DNA of 34,608 nucleotides from an uncultured Lacticaseibacillus sp. (GCA_934370925.1 CAKRNG010000021.1:1-34608), one strand, 5' to 3'; positions 14,081 through 23,401 are shown, counted from the stretch's first letter. The notes: generated by a model from the sequence alone, not told the origin. Translations and numbers: made by a program.

Positions 14081-14199
14081 GAGGTGCGTCAAAAGACGGT
14101 TTGGCCCCGGCATACAAGGCAGTTCCAGCAGAAATCCCGAACTTAGGATTTATGTCGGGACTGCCCTGTATGTGCGGGGACAGTCTTATGGCGCAGCTT
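14081..14199. repeat. Modular hairpin repeat, copy D (inverted, core only)
   Basis: It is in opposite orientation to copies A and B and lacks the long left module: read in reverse it starts with GCTGCGCCATAAGACTG and passes directly into the type-1 palindrome. The stem is weaker than in the other copies (about 21 of 26 positions match). It ends exactly where the queT preQ1 riboswitch begins. Confidence 0.8.
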
Positions 14200-14240
14200 C
14201 CGTGGTTCGTAACCATCCCACGTTATCAAAACTAGGAGGA
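14200..14240 (+). promoter_or_regulatory. preQ1-I riboswitch (translation-type)
   Basis: CGTGG (14201-14205) pairs with CCACG (14218-14222), with the loop TTCGTAACCAT between them. The stem is followed by TTATCAAAACTAGG. This is the compact preQ1 class I layout: one hairpin, a C-containing loop and an A-rich tail that folds back. It closely resembles the Thermoanaerobacter tengcongensis aptamer, whose tail ends in the ribosome binding site. Here the tail runs into AGGAGG of queT, so preQ1 binding would hide the Shine-Dalgarno. The downstream gene is a queuosine precursor transporter, which fits. Confidence 0.82.
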
Positions 14241-14246
14241 AACAAC

Positions 14247-14753
14247 ATGCATCAGCGTTTAACTGTGCGGCATTTGACCATTAACGCACTCGTTGCCGCG
14301 CTCTATATCGCGTTATCACTTGGACCGGCAACGTTGAATTTAGCGAGTGGGGCCATTCAGTGTCGTATCTCTGAAGGACTCAATCACTTGGTGGTTTTTA
14401 ACCGGAAATACATTTATGGGATTGTGACGGGTGTTTTCATTTTCAATATGCTTTTTAGCAGTATTGGGTGGCTCGACATGATTTTCGGGACGGGTCAAAG
14501 TTTGGTGACCCTGCTGATTGTGAGCTGGTTGGCACCAAAGTTACCGCAATTGTGGCAGAAAATGGTATTGAACACCCTTTTAATGACGTTCAGTATGTTT
14601 TTGATTGCCATTGAGTTGCACATCGCACTTAAATTGCCGTTTTGGGCAACGTATGGCTCAACGGCGCTTTCAGAACTCTTCATTATGGCCGTTACAGCGC
14701 CAATCATGGTGGCACTCGATCGGGTTTTGAAGTTCGAACAGCGAATGAAATAA
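14247..14753 (+). CDS. queT: QueT-family queuosine precursor transporter
   Basis: A 168-residue S-component-type membrane protein of the QueT family (COG4708), which imports a queuosine precursor such as preQ1, probably through a shared ECF energy-coupling module encoded elsewhere. About five to six hydrophobic helices are visible. Family features include the N-terminal TINALVAALYIALSL, the motif GAIQCRISEGLNHL and the segment YGIVTGVFIFNMLFS. The ATG at 14247 has AGGAGGA seven bases before it. The upstream preQ1-I riboswitch supports the assignment independently. It is flanked by repeat copies D and E and is convergent with the CBS protein gene. Confidence 0.93.
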   Translation: MHQRLTVRHLTINALVAALYIALSLGPATLNLASGAIQCRISEGLNHLVVFNRKYIYGIVTGVFIFNMLFSSIGWLDMIFGTGQSLVTLLIVSWLAPKLPQLWQKMVLNTLLMTFSMFLIAIELHIALKLPFWATYGSTALSELFIMAVTAPIMVALDRVLKFEQRMK

Positions 14754-14908
14754 GAGGCTGCGTCAAAATGCGTTTTGGCCCCGATATACAAAGCACGGTC
14801 CGTGAAAATCCCGAATTTAGGATTTCTACGGACCGTGCTTTGTATGTTATTAGGGGGCAGTCTTTTGATGTGCGAACTGGATGTCGCATTCGTGCACTTT
14901 TGACTTTT
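14754..14908. repeat. Modular hairpin repeat, copy E (inverted)
   Basis: It fills the whole space between the converging stop codons of queT and the CBS protein. Read in reverse it contains part of the left module (GTGCACGAATG...ACATCCAGTTCG), then AAAAGACTGCCCCCTA and the type-1 palindrome. Its arms are ATACAAAGCACGGTCCGT and the matching partner, where copy A has ATACAAGGCAGGCCCGGT. Several base pairs are thus replaced on both sides while pairing is kept. Probably it also acts as a bidirectional terminator. Confidence 0.85.
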
Positions 14909-14915
14909 GACCTAG

Positions 14916-15578
14916 TTATTCTTCGTCTGCCCGAACAGGCTGACCAGATTGCAGGTCGTCAATTTCGACGACGCGGAAGTGCTTCTTTTCCAACTTAGTT
15001 ACGCAAAGGTTCAACGTACTTTCATCCGTTCCAGCGGGGAGGGTGAACAGCGTTCGACGCACATATTCATCCTTGCCGGCATCCAGTGTGACGCACCCAG
15101 AGATGGAAACGTACTTGGCGAGAATCTTGCTCATGGCGGCCAAATCACCTTGTTCTCCCGTACTCATTACCGTCAGAACATAAGAACCAACGTTGATGTT
15201 CCACGCGTCAGAGAGCATCGTCAGGAGTTTGGAGTGGGTTAAAATGCCGTAAAAATTGGCGGATTCATCCAGGACAGCAATGTAAGGTAAATCCTTAATG
15301 TTGAAGAATACCTTGAAGAAAGGCGCATTAACGGGAATTGTCTTTGTGGCGTTTTTCAGCAAGTAGGTGACAGGAAGCGACATGTCCCCCCCCTGACTCT
15401 TGTGGCGGTAAATATGCATTTTATAGATGTTACCGCGGAAAATTTTGCCAGTTTCATCGAGAATTGGGACACAGCGGAAGCCAGACGCTTCAAGCACACT
15501 AAGTGCCTCGTCGAGCGTAATGGTCTCCTTAACGGTCGTCAAAAACTCTTTCTTTGTGACCAAGGACTTAATGAGCAT
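14916..15578 (-). CDS. CBS-domain protein (CbpA/CbpB-like, possible cyclic-di-AMP binder)
   Basis: A 220-residue cytosolic protein. Two CBS modules span about residues 5-60 (ITLDEALSVLEASGFRCVPILDETGK) and 70-127 (LPYIAVLDESANFYGILTHSKLL). An ACT-like C-terminal domain runs from about 133 to 205. CBS plus ACT architecture occurs in the Listeria cyclic-di-AMP binding protein CbpA, and CBS pairs typically bind adenosyl nucleotides; binding of cyclic-di-AMP here is an inference. I chose the ATG at 15578, preceded by GGAGGT six bases away, in preference to a much longer frame reaching 15719. An extended -10 (TGG-TATGAT) lies upstream. Confidence 0.85.
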   Translation of the reverse strand: MLIKSLVTKKEFLTTVKETITLDEALSVLEASGFRCVPILDETGKIFRGNIYKMHIYRHKSQGGDMSLPVTYLLKNATKTIPVNAPFFKVFFNIKDLPYIAVLDESANFYGILTHSKLLTMLSDAWNINVGSYVLTVMSTGEQGDLAAMSKILAKYVSISGCVTLDAGKDEYVRRTLFTLPAGTDESTLNLCVTKLEKKHFRVVEIDDLQSGQPVRADEE

Positions 15579-15639
15579 GTGGGGACCTCCAAAGTAATTA
15601 GTAGTTGATTCGAAAAATGAGGAATTTTCTAATGGCTTA

Positions 15640-15648
15640 ATCATACCA
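15640..15648 (-). promoter_or_regulatory. Extended -10 promoter of the CBS protein gene
   Basis: Minus-strand TGG-TATGAT, about 60 bases before the gene; no clear -35. Confidence 0.45.
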
Positions 15649-15718
15649 TACGTTTTCATGTGTGGGTGCCTTCCAATAAAACAAACGTGAAAAAATTGGG
15701 GGGAGTCGAATTCAGGCA

Positions 15719-15746
15719 TAAAAAAAGCGCCGGGGCGCTTTTTTTA
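15719..15746 (-). terminator. Terminator of the L,D-transpeptidase gene
   Basis: AGCGC and GCGCT flank a CGGG loop, with long A and T runs on the two sides that extend the stem and give a T-tract on the minus strand just after the gene's stop codon. Confidence 0.88.
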
Positions 15747-15756
15747 AACTTAAAAC

Positions 15757-17133
15757 TTAGAAGACAATCACGGGTGTCCCAACCGGAACAGCTGCGTAAA
15801 GTTTTGCCATGAAGGATGGTGGATTATTAACACATCCGTGGCTACCGTGCTGCTTGTACCAATCACCACCGAATGTCGGCTGCCAGGAAGCATCATGCAA
15901 GCCAACACCGGTGTAGTCAATTGGCATCCAGTATTTAACGTTTGAAGCATAACTAGAGCCATTACTGTTCGTGCCGCGCAGTGTTGCATTCTGTTCCTTC
16001 TTCCAAACGAATAAGACACCAGTTGGCGTTGTGTGCCCGTCTGGCTTCCCCGTGACCACATCAGAATCAAGTACGAGCTTGCCATCTTTGTAGAAGTACT
16101 CGTGCTGGTTTTCCTTATCGATTTCGACGTAAGTGTTGCCGATATCGCTACCGTCTGCATGGTAACCTGAGCCGTTTACCGTTGCGGCAACCGTGAAGTC
16201 TTTCCCCTTCTTAATTGCGGCAATCAAGTTCTTGGTCGTGGTGCTTGTCGTGATGACCCAACCGTAATTACCAGCAACGACAGAGACGGTGCCACGTTTA
16301 GTTGATTTAAATGAGCGTGTCTTACCATAAGTTGCGTACTTATTGTCGAAGCTGCTGACAAAGGCACGCACATCACTTTCATTCACGGTGATTTTACCAT
16401 TGCTGTAACCAATCCAGCTGTTTAAATCTTTTTTGCTAATCGTTTCACTGTGGTTAGCGACCGTTAACTTACCGGTAATGTTGCTGTATTGTTCAAGTAC
16501 TTGGCGCTTCTCCTTGAAGGTCTTGGAAGTGGTGGTGATGGTTGCCTTATTGTAGGTTTTAGCCAAATCAACGGTGTGCTGATTGTGATTAATCATACTT
16601 TTAAGCTGTGTAACGAGCTTAGCCTTGTTGATCTGATTGCCATCAGAGGATGCCTTAACGGTTACTTTCCCATTCGTGAACGTCATCGACGCATTAATGG
16701 GTGCCTGACGATTCTTATTTAAAGTTGTCGTGGTTTGTGCTGCGTAAGCTGTTAAAGTTGATTCGTTAACGGCAAGGTTCGAGTCCGCTTTAGCAGTCTT
16801 TTCACTCCCAAAAAGGCGTAGTGGCCAAGACCAAGCATTTTGTGTTGCTTGGACATCCTTAACGGTTTTAGAGAAGTCGTTGCTAATGCCAAGTTCTGAA
16901 CTTGTTGCCGTTGCAACGGTCTTTTTACCGTCCGTTAATTTGTATTCCTGTTGCTTGTAGTTGGTTTTCAGAGTGCTTACCGCCTTGGCCGTTGTCTGGC
17001 CGCTAACGTTAACGCCGAGAACCGACGTGTTAGGAAGAAAGCGTCCCTGGTAGTGGATACCACCAAAAACGTATCCACCAACAATAATAATCGCGGCAGC
17101 TGCGGCGATGGTTAACCAGTGCTTTTTTTGCAC
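15757..17133 (-). CDS. L,D-transpeptidase (YkuD) with peptidoglycan-binding domain
   Basis: A 458-residue cell-wall enzyme anchored by one N-terminal helix (about residues 6-25). The central region resembles the PG_binding_4 domain repeats of Lactobacillales L,D-transpeptidases. The C-terminal YkuD domain (about 335-458) ends in the active-site motif HGSHGCVNNP with catalytic Cys434. Such enzymes form 3-3 crosslinks or attach amino acids or proteins to peptidoglycan outside the membrane. Two GTG codons compete for the start. I prefer the one at 17133, eight bases after AGGAG, since the GTG at 17142 overlaps the ribosome-binding site. It is a single gene with its own promoter and terminator. 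Confidence 0.93.
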   Translation of the reverse strand: MQKKHWLTIAAAAAIIIVGGYVFGGIHYQGRFLPNTSVLGVNVSGQTTAKAVSTLKTNYKQQEYKLTDGKKTVATATSSELGISNDFSKTVKDVQATQNAWSWPLRLFGSEKTAKADSNLAVNESTLTAYAAQTTTTLNKNRQAPINASMTFTNGKVTVKASSDGNQINKAKLVTQLKSMINHNQHTVDLAKTYNKATITTTSKTFKEKRQVLEQYSNITGKLTVANHSETISKKDLNSWIGYSNGKITVNESDVRAFVSSFDNKYATYGKTRSFKSTKRGTVSVVAGNYGWVITTSTTTKNLIAAIKKGKDFTVAATVNGSGYHADGSDIGNTYVEIDKENQHEYFYKDGKLVLDSDVVTGKPDGHTTPTGVLFVWKKEQNATLRGTNSNGSSYASNVKYWMPIDYTGVGLHDASWQPTFGGDWYKQHGSHGCVNNPPSFMAKLYAAVPVGTPVIVF

Positions 17134-17190
17134 TTTGTCCACTCCTTTCGTGGGTATAAAGTTGAATTGTTACAAAAAAATTTCATCACT

Positions 17191-17219
17191 AGCATACCGC
17201 TTATTGGGTGTAAAAACAA
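17191..17219 (-). promoter_or_regulatory. Promoter of the L,D-transpeptidase gene
   Basis: Minus-strand TTGTTT, 17-base spacer, TATGCT; the predicted start leaves about 50 bases of leader. Confidence 0.55.
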
Positions 17220-17351
17220 ATCCCTAAGATATGTCAAAAATTTAGCAAATTTGAAAAATCAAAGCACCGACTTACAAAAAGTAAGCTTGTAACTCTATTA
17301 TATTTTGTCTATTAAGATTATGCAATGGGCGTCTTGTTCACCTTGATGTTT

Positions 17352-17410
17352 CTTAAAAAATCCCTGAACAATACCAACGAGATAATCAAGCTGACTTTGT
17401 TCAGGGATTC
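17352..17410 (-). terminator. Second (distal) terminator of ldh
   Basis: TCCCTGAA near 17361-17368 pairs with TTCAGGGA near 17401-17408 over a loop of about 30 bases. On the minus strand the stem is followed by TTTTTTAAGA. It lies about 20 bases beyond the first terminator. Confidence 0.55.
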
Positions 17411-17424
17411 TTTGGAATGTCGCA

Positions 17425-17463
17425 ATAAAAAAAGGTTCCGGGAAAATTCCCGGAACCTTTTTA
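17425..17463 (-). terminator. First terminator of ldh
   Basis: A perfect 14-bp stem (17430-17443 with 17450-17463) built around GGTTCCGGG / CCCGGAACC, followed by T-runs on the minus strand, directly after the ldh stop. Confidence 0.93.
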
Positions 17464-17471
17464 AGCAGATA

Positions 17472-18499
<1,028 letters not shown>

Positions 18500-18825
18500 T
18501 ATTCAATTCTGAAAACAGATGTTTGCGCATATTTTGTGGTTAAATAAACCCTAAAAATTGTGACAAACTGCTTAAATGCACGTCAAAAGGGGACTAGATG
18601 CAGTGCTTTTTGGGGCGATGGTTTTCATTTTGGTTAAACCTGAATGTGAGGCTACGTTAGAAAAGGAGGGGCAGACTTTCAGGCACAAGTAACTTGACTG
18701 TGATATGACGCGCGCGTGCCTTTTAACTTAGAAGGGGATTTACGACAGCGATGACGACTTGTGTTTTAACTGCGGACATTTCGCCATAATTGTTCATCTT
18801 ATTAGGCGGGTAGGAATGTCAGTCA

Positions 18826-18834
18826 TGTTATACT
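18826..18834 (+). promoter_or_regulatory. Extended -10 promoter upstream of pth
   Basis: TGT-TATACT; no recognisable -35. The predicted start is near 18841, only some 50 bases before a terminator-like hairpin. Confidence 0.5.
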
Positions 18835-18854
18835 CTGGGGAGTGAATATAACTA

Positions 18855-18891
18855 GCTGGGGAGTGGCGGTACCATCGTTCCCGGCATTTTT
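18855..18891 (+). terminator. Terminator-like hairpin in the pth leader
   Basis: GCTGGGGA (18855-18862) pairs with TTCCCGGC (18878-18885) using two G.U pairs; an inner TGG/CCA extends it; ATTTTT follows. It lies between an extended -10 and the pth gene, so it is an attenuator or the end of a short RNA. Confidence 0.6.
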
Positions 18892-18935
18892 GCGTTATAT
18901 GAAGGTATACTGAAAGCAAATATGAGGTGGAAAAT

Positions 18936-19493
18936 ATGTTGATGGTCGTGGGCCTGGGAAATCCGGGAAAGAAATATGCAGAAACGAAGCACAATATTGG
19001 CTTTATGGTGATTGATCAGTTGGCGAAGGATTTTGGCGTTCAAGTTGATAAGCTCGAATTTGATGCTGCAACCGCAACAGTTCGTGTTGATGGTGAACGG
19101 GTGTTGCTTGTTGAACCGCAAACCTTCATGAATGCATCTGGAAAAGCAGTTCGTCAGCTCATGTCTTTTTACCAAATTAAAGAAGATGAACTGATTGTGA
19201 TTCAAGATGATCTTGATATGCCGATGGGGAAGTTACGGCTCCGCAAAAAGGGCTCTGCGGGTGGTCACAATGGTATCAAAGATATTATTGCTGCAACGGG
19301 GAGCACCGATTTTGCACGTGTGAAGATTGGCACGGACCACCCAGCAAAACAAACGGTGGTGGACTGGGTACTGACGCCGTTCAGCAAGGATGATCGCCCA
19401 CTAATAGATGCAGCGGTCGACCAGGCCGTTGCGCTGGTTAAAGACCGAATTGCCGGCACCGACATTAGCAAGTTGATGAATAAATATAATTAA
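18936..19493 (+). CDS. pth: Peptidyl-tRNA hydrolase
   Basis: Recycles tRNA by cleaving peptidyl-tRNA released from stalled ribosomes; essential and cytosolic. A 185-residue protein of normal length. The N-terminal VVGLGNPGKKYAETKHNIGF contains Asn9 of the family and the catalytic His19. QDDLDMPMGKLRLRKKGSAGGHNGIKD carries the remaining signature residues. The ATG at 18936 follows GAGGTGG by five bases; a GTG at 18927 lies inside that site. The stop codon TAA is the first three bases of the 123-bp tandem repeat. mfd follows, as in many Firmicutes. Confidence 0.97.
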   Translation: MLMVVGLGNPGKKYAETKHNIGFMVIDQLAKDFGVQVDKLEFDAATATVRVDGERVLLVEPQTFMNASGKAVRQLMSFYQIKEDELIVIQDDLDMPMGKLRLRKKGSAGGHNGIKDIIAATGSTDFARVKIGTDHPAKQTVVDWVLTPFSKDDRPLIDAAVDQAVALVKDRIAGTDISKLMNKYN

Positions 19494-19753
19494 GGAAACA
19501 GAGCAGAACATCCCGGGAGCTTTTGAGCATTAGCATAGAATTGATGGAGGTGGTGGGTTTCCACCGCAATCAATTCTGGGCTAAGCGGAAAAAGCTGGGA
19601 TGTGGCGCTCGACTAAGGAAACAGAGCAGAACATCCCGGGAGCTTTTGAGCATTAGCATAGAATTGATGGAGGTGGTGGGTTTCCACCGCAATCGATTCT
19701 GGGCTAAGCGGAAAAAGCTGGGATGTGGCGCTCGACTAAGGAAACAGAGCAGC
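19491..19753. repeat. 123-bp tandem duplication of a hairpin repeat (copy F)
   Basis: Two units start at 19491 and 19614, and a third is cut off after about 17 bases at 19737-19753. The period is exactly 123 bases and the units differ at one base (CAATCAATTC versus CAATCGATTC). Each unit can fold into a long stem: ACATCCC...AGCTTTT with AAAAGCT...GGGATGT outside, and AGAATTGAT with ATCAATTCT inside. The sequence is the reverse complement of the middle of copy C. Because 123 is a multiple of three, an 80-codon frame stays open across the units, but its relatives elsewhere conserve no frame. Confidence 0.92.
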
Positions 19754-19800
19754 GCAAACCGGTGAAAAATGAAGATTAACGTGAAAATGGAGCGGTCATC

Positions 19801-22800
19801 ATGGATTTAGTAGCGACATTTGCAAAGATACCTGCGCTTCAAGAATTATGGGCGAACCTTGGCGCTGGGCGACATTTAGTGACCGGATTAACGGGTTCGG
19901 CTAAAACGACGATGATTGCGGCAACGGCTTCGCGGGTGGCACATCCACTTGTGGTGGTTGAAAACGACCGTAATCATGCAGACGAATTGGTGGCAGATTT
20001 GGCAAATCTACTGCCTATTTCGTCTGTGTATGCATATGCGGTTGAGGACGTTTTGAGTATTGAGGCGGCAGTTACGTCGCTGGATGCACGGAATGATCGA
20101 ATTAACGCGTTGAATTTTTTGCGTCGTGATGAAGCGGGTGTTGTTGTCACCAGTACGGCGGGATTGAGACGTCTCTTACCGCCCGTTTCACAATGGGAAC
20201 AGGCACAAATGCACATTGATGCGACGACGGAATTGGTGCCAGAAGTCGTTGCCCAGAAGCTCGTGTCCATGGGGTATCGACGGGATAATTTGGTGAATGC
20301 ACCCGGAATGTTTGCAATTCGTGGGGGAATTATTGATATTTATCCCCTAGATGCTGACCAACCAGTGCGAATTGAATTGTTTGATACGGAAGTGGACTCG
20401 ATTCGCCACTTTGATGCGGATAATCAACGAAGCCAAGAAGTCATCGAACAGGTGACGGTGACGCCTGCAAATGACCTGATTGCAGATTTGTCAGCGATGA
20501 AGGATGCGGCAGTACGCGTTCGGGCGGCAAAAAAGAAAACGGTCGCGTTCGCAGATGATGATCAAGTTGAAGTCGCGCAGGCATTTGCGCAAGCGGCGGA
20601 TCGTGTTGCGGAAAATCTGGATGAGGGCATCATGCCAACCGATATAGCGGCCTGGACGGGGGCGTTATATCCCGACAAGGATACGTTGCTCACGTACTTA
20701 CCCGCCAAGGCAGTTGTTTTGTTCGATGATTACACCCGAATTTTGGATGCAGATGCGGGGGTGTTACAGGAATTTGCCAGTACGGCTGTAACCCCCAAGG
20801 CGCAAGTTCAACCAGAAGTGCGGCCCATTCAGGAATTGGAACGTCAAGATAAACATGCACACATTTTTCTCGCAATGTTCCAGAAGGGGATGGGGAATCT
20901 CCGCTTAACGAGCCTGACGAATGTGCAAACACGTGCGGTACAGCAGTTCTTCAGTCAGATGCCGATGCTCAAAGCCGAAGCGGATCGTTGGGCGAAGCAA
21001 AAGGAGACCGTGGCGGTTCTCATCCAAGAGCCTGCACGAGAGTCACGTGTACTGGGGACGTTTCGGGATTTTGAAATCAATGCGCATCTCAGCGCGAATG
21101 GCGAATTGGTTCCGGGACAGTTTCAGATTGTGCACGGTAATTTGGCGGCCGGCTTTGAGTTGCCGGAACAACATTTGGTCGTGCTCACGGAGCATGATTT
21201 ATTCAACGCACGTCCTGCTCGAAAAGTACGGCACCAGACGCTCGCAAATGCGGAACGACTAAAGAGCTATAACGAACTGCACGTTGGGGATTACGTGGTG
21301 CATGTGAACCACGGGATTGGGGTGTACAAGGGACTCCAAACCCTTGAAGTCGATGGTGTTCACCAAGACTACATTACGATTGAATATAAGGACAACGGTC
21401 AGTTATTCATCCCCGTCACGCAACTGAATCTGGTGCAAAAATACGTGGCATCAGAAGGCAAACGCCCAACCATCAACAAGTTGGGGGGGAGCGAGTGGCA
21501 GAAGACGAAGCGCAAGGTTGCTGCCAAGATTGAAGATATCGCGGATGATTTGATTGCGTTGTACGCCGCACGTGAGGCTGAAACGGGATTTGCCTTTCCG
21601 CCAGATGACAACCTGCAACATGATTTCGAAGCGGAGTTTCCCTATCCTGAAACGCCTGACCAAGTGCGAAGCGTGAAGGAAATTAAGCGGGACATGGAAC
21701 GTAATCGGCCCATGGATCGCTTGTTAGTTGGGGATGTCGGATTTGGGAAAACGGAGGTGGCTTTGCGGGCTGCTTTCAAGGCCATCGATGCGGGTAAACA
21801 GGTCGCATTCCTTGTGCCAACGACAATTTTGGCGCAGCAGCATTATGAAACCATGCGGAATCGATTTGCCGACTTTCCCGTGACGGTGGGCGTTCTATCC
21901 CGCTTCCAGACAAATGCGCAAAACAAGAAAACAATTGATGAGTTGAAGCATGGACAGGTGGACATCGTGGTGGGAACGCACCGTCTGCTCAGTAAGGACG
22001 TTGCTTATCAAGATTTAGGGTTACTGATTATTGATGAAGAACAGCGATTCGGTGTGAAGCATAAGGAACGAATTAAGCAATTGCGTTCGACTGTGGATGT
22101 GTTGACGCTGACGGCGACTCCGATTCCGCGGACACTGAACATGTCGATGCTTGGCGTGCGTGATTTGTCCGTGATTGAAACACCACCAACGAACCGGTAC
22201 CCCATCCAGACATTTGTGATGGAACAAAATGCGCTTGCAACGCGGAGTGCGATTCAGCGGGAACTTGATCGTGGTGGGCAAGTCTTCTACCTCCACAATC
22301 GCGTGGAAGACATTGAACGCACCGTTGCGAACCTCGAGCAGCTCGTGCCAGAAGCCAGGGTGGTGTATGCACACGGGCAGATGAGCGAAGTCCAACTGGA
22401 GGCGGTCATCAATGACTTCTTGCACGGAGACGCTGATGTCCTCGTGACGACGACGATTATCGAAACGGGTGTGGATATGCCGAACGTGAACACCTTAATT
22501 ATTGAAGATGCGGATCGTTATGGGTTGTCACAACTGTATCAGCTGCGAGGACGTGTAGGGCGGTCCAGCCGTTTAGCGTATGCTTACTTTATGTACCGAC
22601 CTGGCAAGGTGCTCACGGAGGTGGCGGAAAAGCGATTGGCGGCGATTCGCGATTTCACGGAACTGGGAAGTGGCTTCAAAATTGCAATGCGCGACTTGTC
22701 TATCCGGGGCGCAGGAAACCTACTGGGATCGCAACAACATGGATTTATTGATTCAGTTGGGTATGATTTGTATACCCAAATGCTTCAAGAAGCCGTTGCG

Positions 22801-23307
22801 AAGCGTCAAGGGAAGAAGACACACGTCAAGACGGATGCGGAAGTCATTTTGGGTGCCGAGGCCTACTTGCCATCTGACTACATCTCGGATCCTAGACAAA
22901 AGGTCGAGATTTATAAGCGTGTGCGGCAGATTGAGAATGACGAACAAGAACGCGAACTTCAGGATGATTTAATTGATCGGTTTGGTGACTATCCAGAAAC
23001 GGTTGCGACATTGTTGACAGTTGCACGGATTAAACGGTTGGCGGACGTTGCGTTAGTGGATCAGATTCGTAAAAATGACCGCAAGTTAGTCGTGCGTTTG
23101 AGCAAGCGGGCAACCGAGACTGCATCGGGCGAGCCCATCTTTGAAGCCCTCAGTAAGACCACGCTACGGGCAACCGTAACGACGAATGAAGGACACCTAG
23201 TTATTTCGCTCATGATTGAGAAGGGGACGGCCGAATATCTCTGGCTGGAACAGTTGGCGAAATTCGTGGCGGCGCTTGCTGAATTACAAACGCCAAACGA
23301 AAAGTAA
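19801..23307 (+). CDS. mfd: Transcription-repair coupling factor Mfd
   Basis: A DNA translocase that removes RNA polymerase stalled at lesions and recruits UvrA. At 1168 residues it has the full family length. Domains in order: UvrB-like N-terminal modules (about 1-350, with a GSAKTT loop), the CarD-like polymerase-interacting domain near 490-560 (DYVVHVNHGIGVYKGL), the RecG-like translocase with Walker A GDVGFGKTE near 643-651 and DEEQ near 744-747, and the C-terminal TRCF domain from about 1010. The ATG at 19801 has GGAG nine bases before it. It lies behind pth and the tandem repeat. Confidence 0.98.
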   Translation: MDLVATFAKIPALQELWANLGAGRHLVTGLTGSAKTTMIAATASRVAHPLVVVENDRNHADELVADLANLLPISSVYAYAVEDVLSIEAAVTSLDARNDRINALNFLRRDEAGVVVTSTAGLRRLLPPVSQWEQAQMHIDATTELVPEVVAQKLVSMGYRRDNLVNAPGMFAIRGGIIDIYPLDADQPVRIELFDTEVDSIRHFDADNQRSQEVIEQVTVTPANDLIADLSAMKDAAVRVRAAKKKTVAFADDDQVEVAQAFAQAADRVAENLDEGIMPTDIAAWTGALYPDKDTLLTYLPAKAVVLFDDYTRILDADAGVLQEFASTAVTPKAQVQPEVRPIQELERQDKHAHIFLAMFQKGMGNLRLTSLTNVQTRAVQQFFSQMPMLKAEADRWAKQKETVAVLIQEPARESRVLGTFRDFEINAHLSANGELVPGQFQIVHGNLAAGFELPEQHLVVLTEHDLFNARPARKVRHQTLANAERLKSYNELHVGDYVVHVNHGIGVYKGLQTLEVDGVHQDYITIEYKDNGQLFIPVTQLNLVQKYVASEGKRPTINKLGGSEWQKTKRKVAAKIEDIADDLIALYAAREAETGFAFPPDDNLQHDFEAEFPYPETPDQVRSVKEIKRDMERNRPMDRLLVGDVGFGKTEVALRAAFKAIDAGKQVAFLVPTTILAQQHYETMRNRFADFPVTVGVLSRFQTNAQNKKTIDELKHGQVDIVVGTHRLLSKDVAYQDLGLLIIDEEQRFGVKHKERIKQLRSTVDVLTLTATPIPRTLNMSMLGVRDLSVIETPPTNRYPIQTFVMEQNALATRSAIQRELDRGGQVFYLHNRVEDIERTVANLEQLVPEARVVYAHGQMSEVQLEAVINDFLHGDADVLVTTTIIETGVDMPNVNTLIIEDADRYGLSQLYQLRGRVGRSSRLAYAYFMYRPGKVLTEVAEKRLAAIRDFTELGSGFKIAMRDLSIRGAGNLLGSQQHGFIDSVGYDLYTQMLQEAVAKRQGKKTHVKTDAEVILGAEAYLPSDYISDPRQKVEIYKRVRQIENDEQERELQDDLIDRFGDYPETVATLLTVARIKRLADVALVDQIRKNDRKLVVRLSKRATETASGEPIFEALSKTTLRATVTTNEGHLVISLMIEKGTAEYLWLEQLAKFVAALAELQTPNEK

Positions 23308-23401
23308 CGCATGCTTTTTAAATGAAAGCTAATGATTTACGTGGCGTGTTTAGGATAGACTCAAGGTAACGAATTTTTCGGTGTGAGAGTGGAGGGGTGG
23401 C

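Larger units (their letters stand above)
18500..18935. other. ldh-pth intergenic region
   Basis: More than 400 bases without a confident gene. It holds the ldh promoter at its left end, a candidate short transcription unit with a terminator at 18826-18891, and a weak pth promoter (TATACT at 18906). A 20-codon frame at 18598-18660 has AAAGGGGA six bases before its ATG but no other support. AAAAGGAGGGG at 18660-18670 has no start codon in reach, so it may be a decayed gene start. Confidence 0.5.

Noticed and set aside
14200..14246. preQ1 class II riboswitch upstream of queT
   Set aside because: Class II is known before queT in Lactobacillales, but the sequence has the short single hairpin and A-rich tail of class I.
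18598..18660. 20-codon ORF with AAAGGGGA in front
   Set aside because: The spacing is acceptable, but it has no promoter, no recognisable peptide type and no downstream gene on the same strand that it could control. Kept only as a note.
18855..18890. T-box-like sequence (GAGTGGCGGTACC) upstream of pth
   Set aside because: It resembles the T-box GGTGGNACCGCG only partly, lacks a specifier stem and an antiterminator, and the downstream gene is not a typical T-box target. It is better read as a hairpin with a T-tract.
19523..19765. 80-codon open frame made of two 41-residue repeats
   Set aside because: It is open only because the 123-bp unit is a multiple of three. Related repeat copies elsewhere do not keep the frame, and no good Shine-Dalgarno is present.
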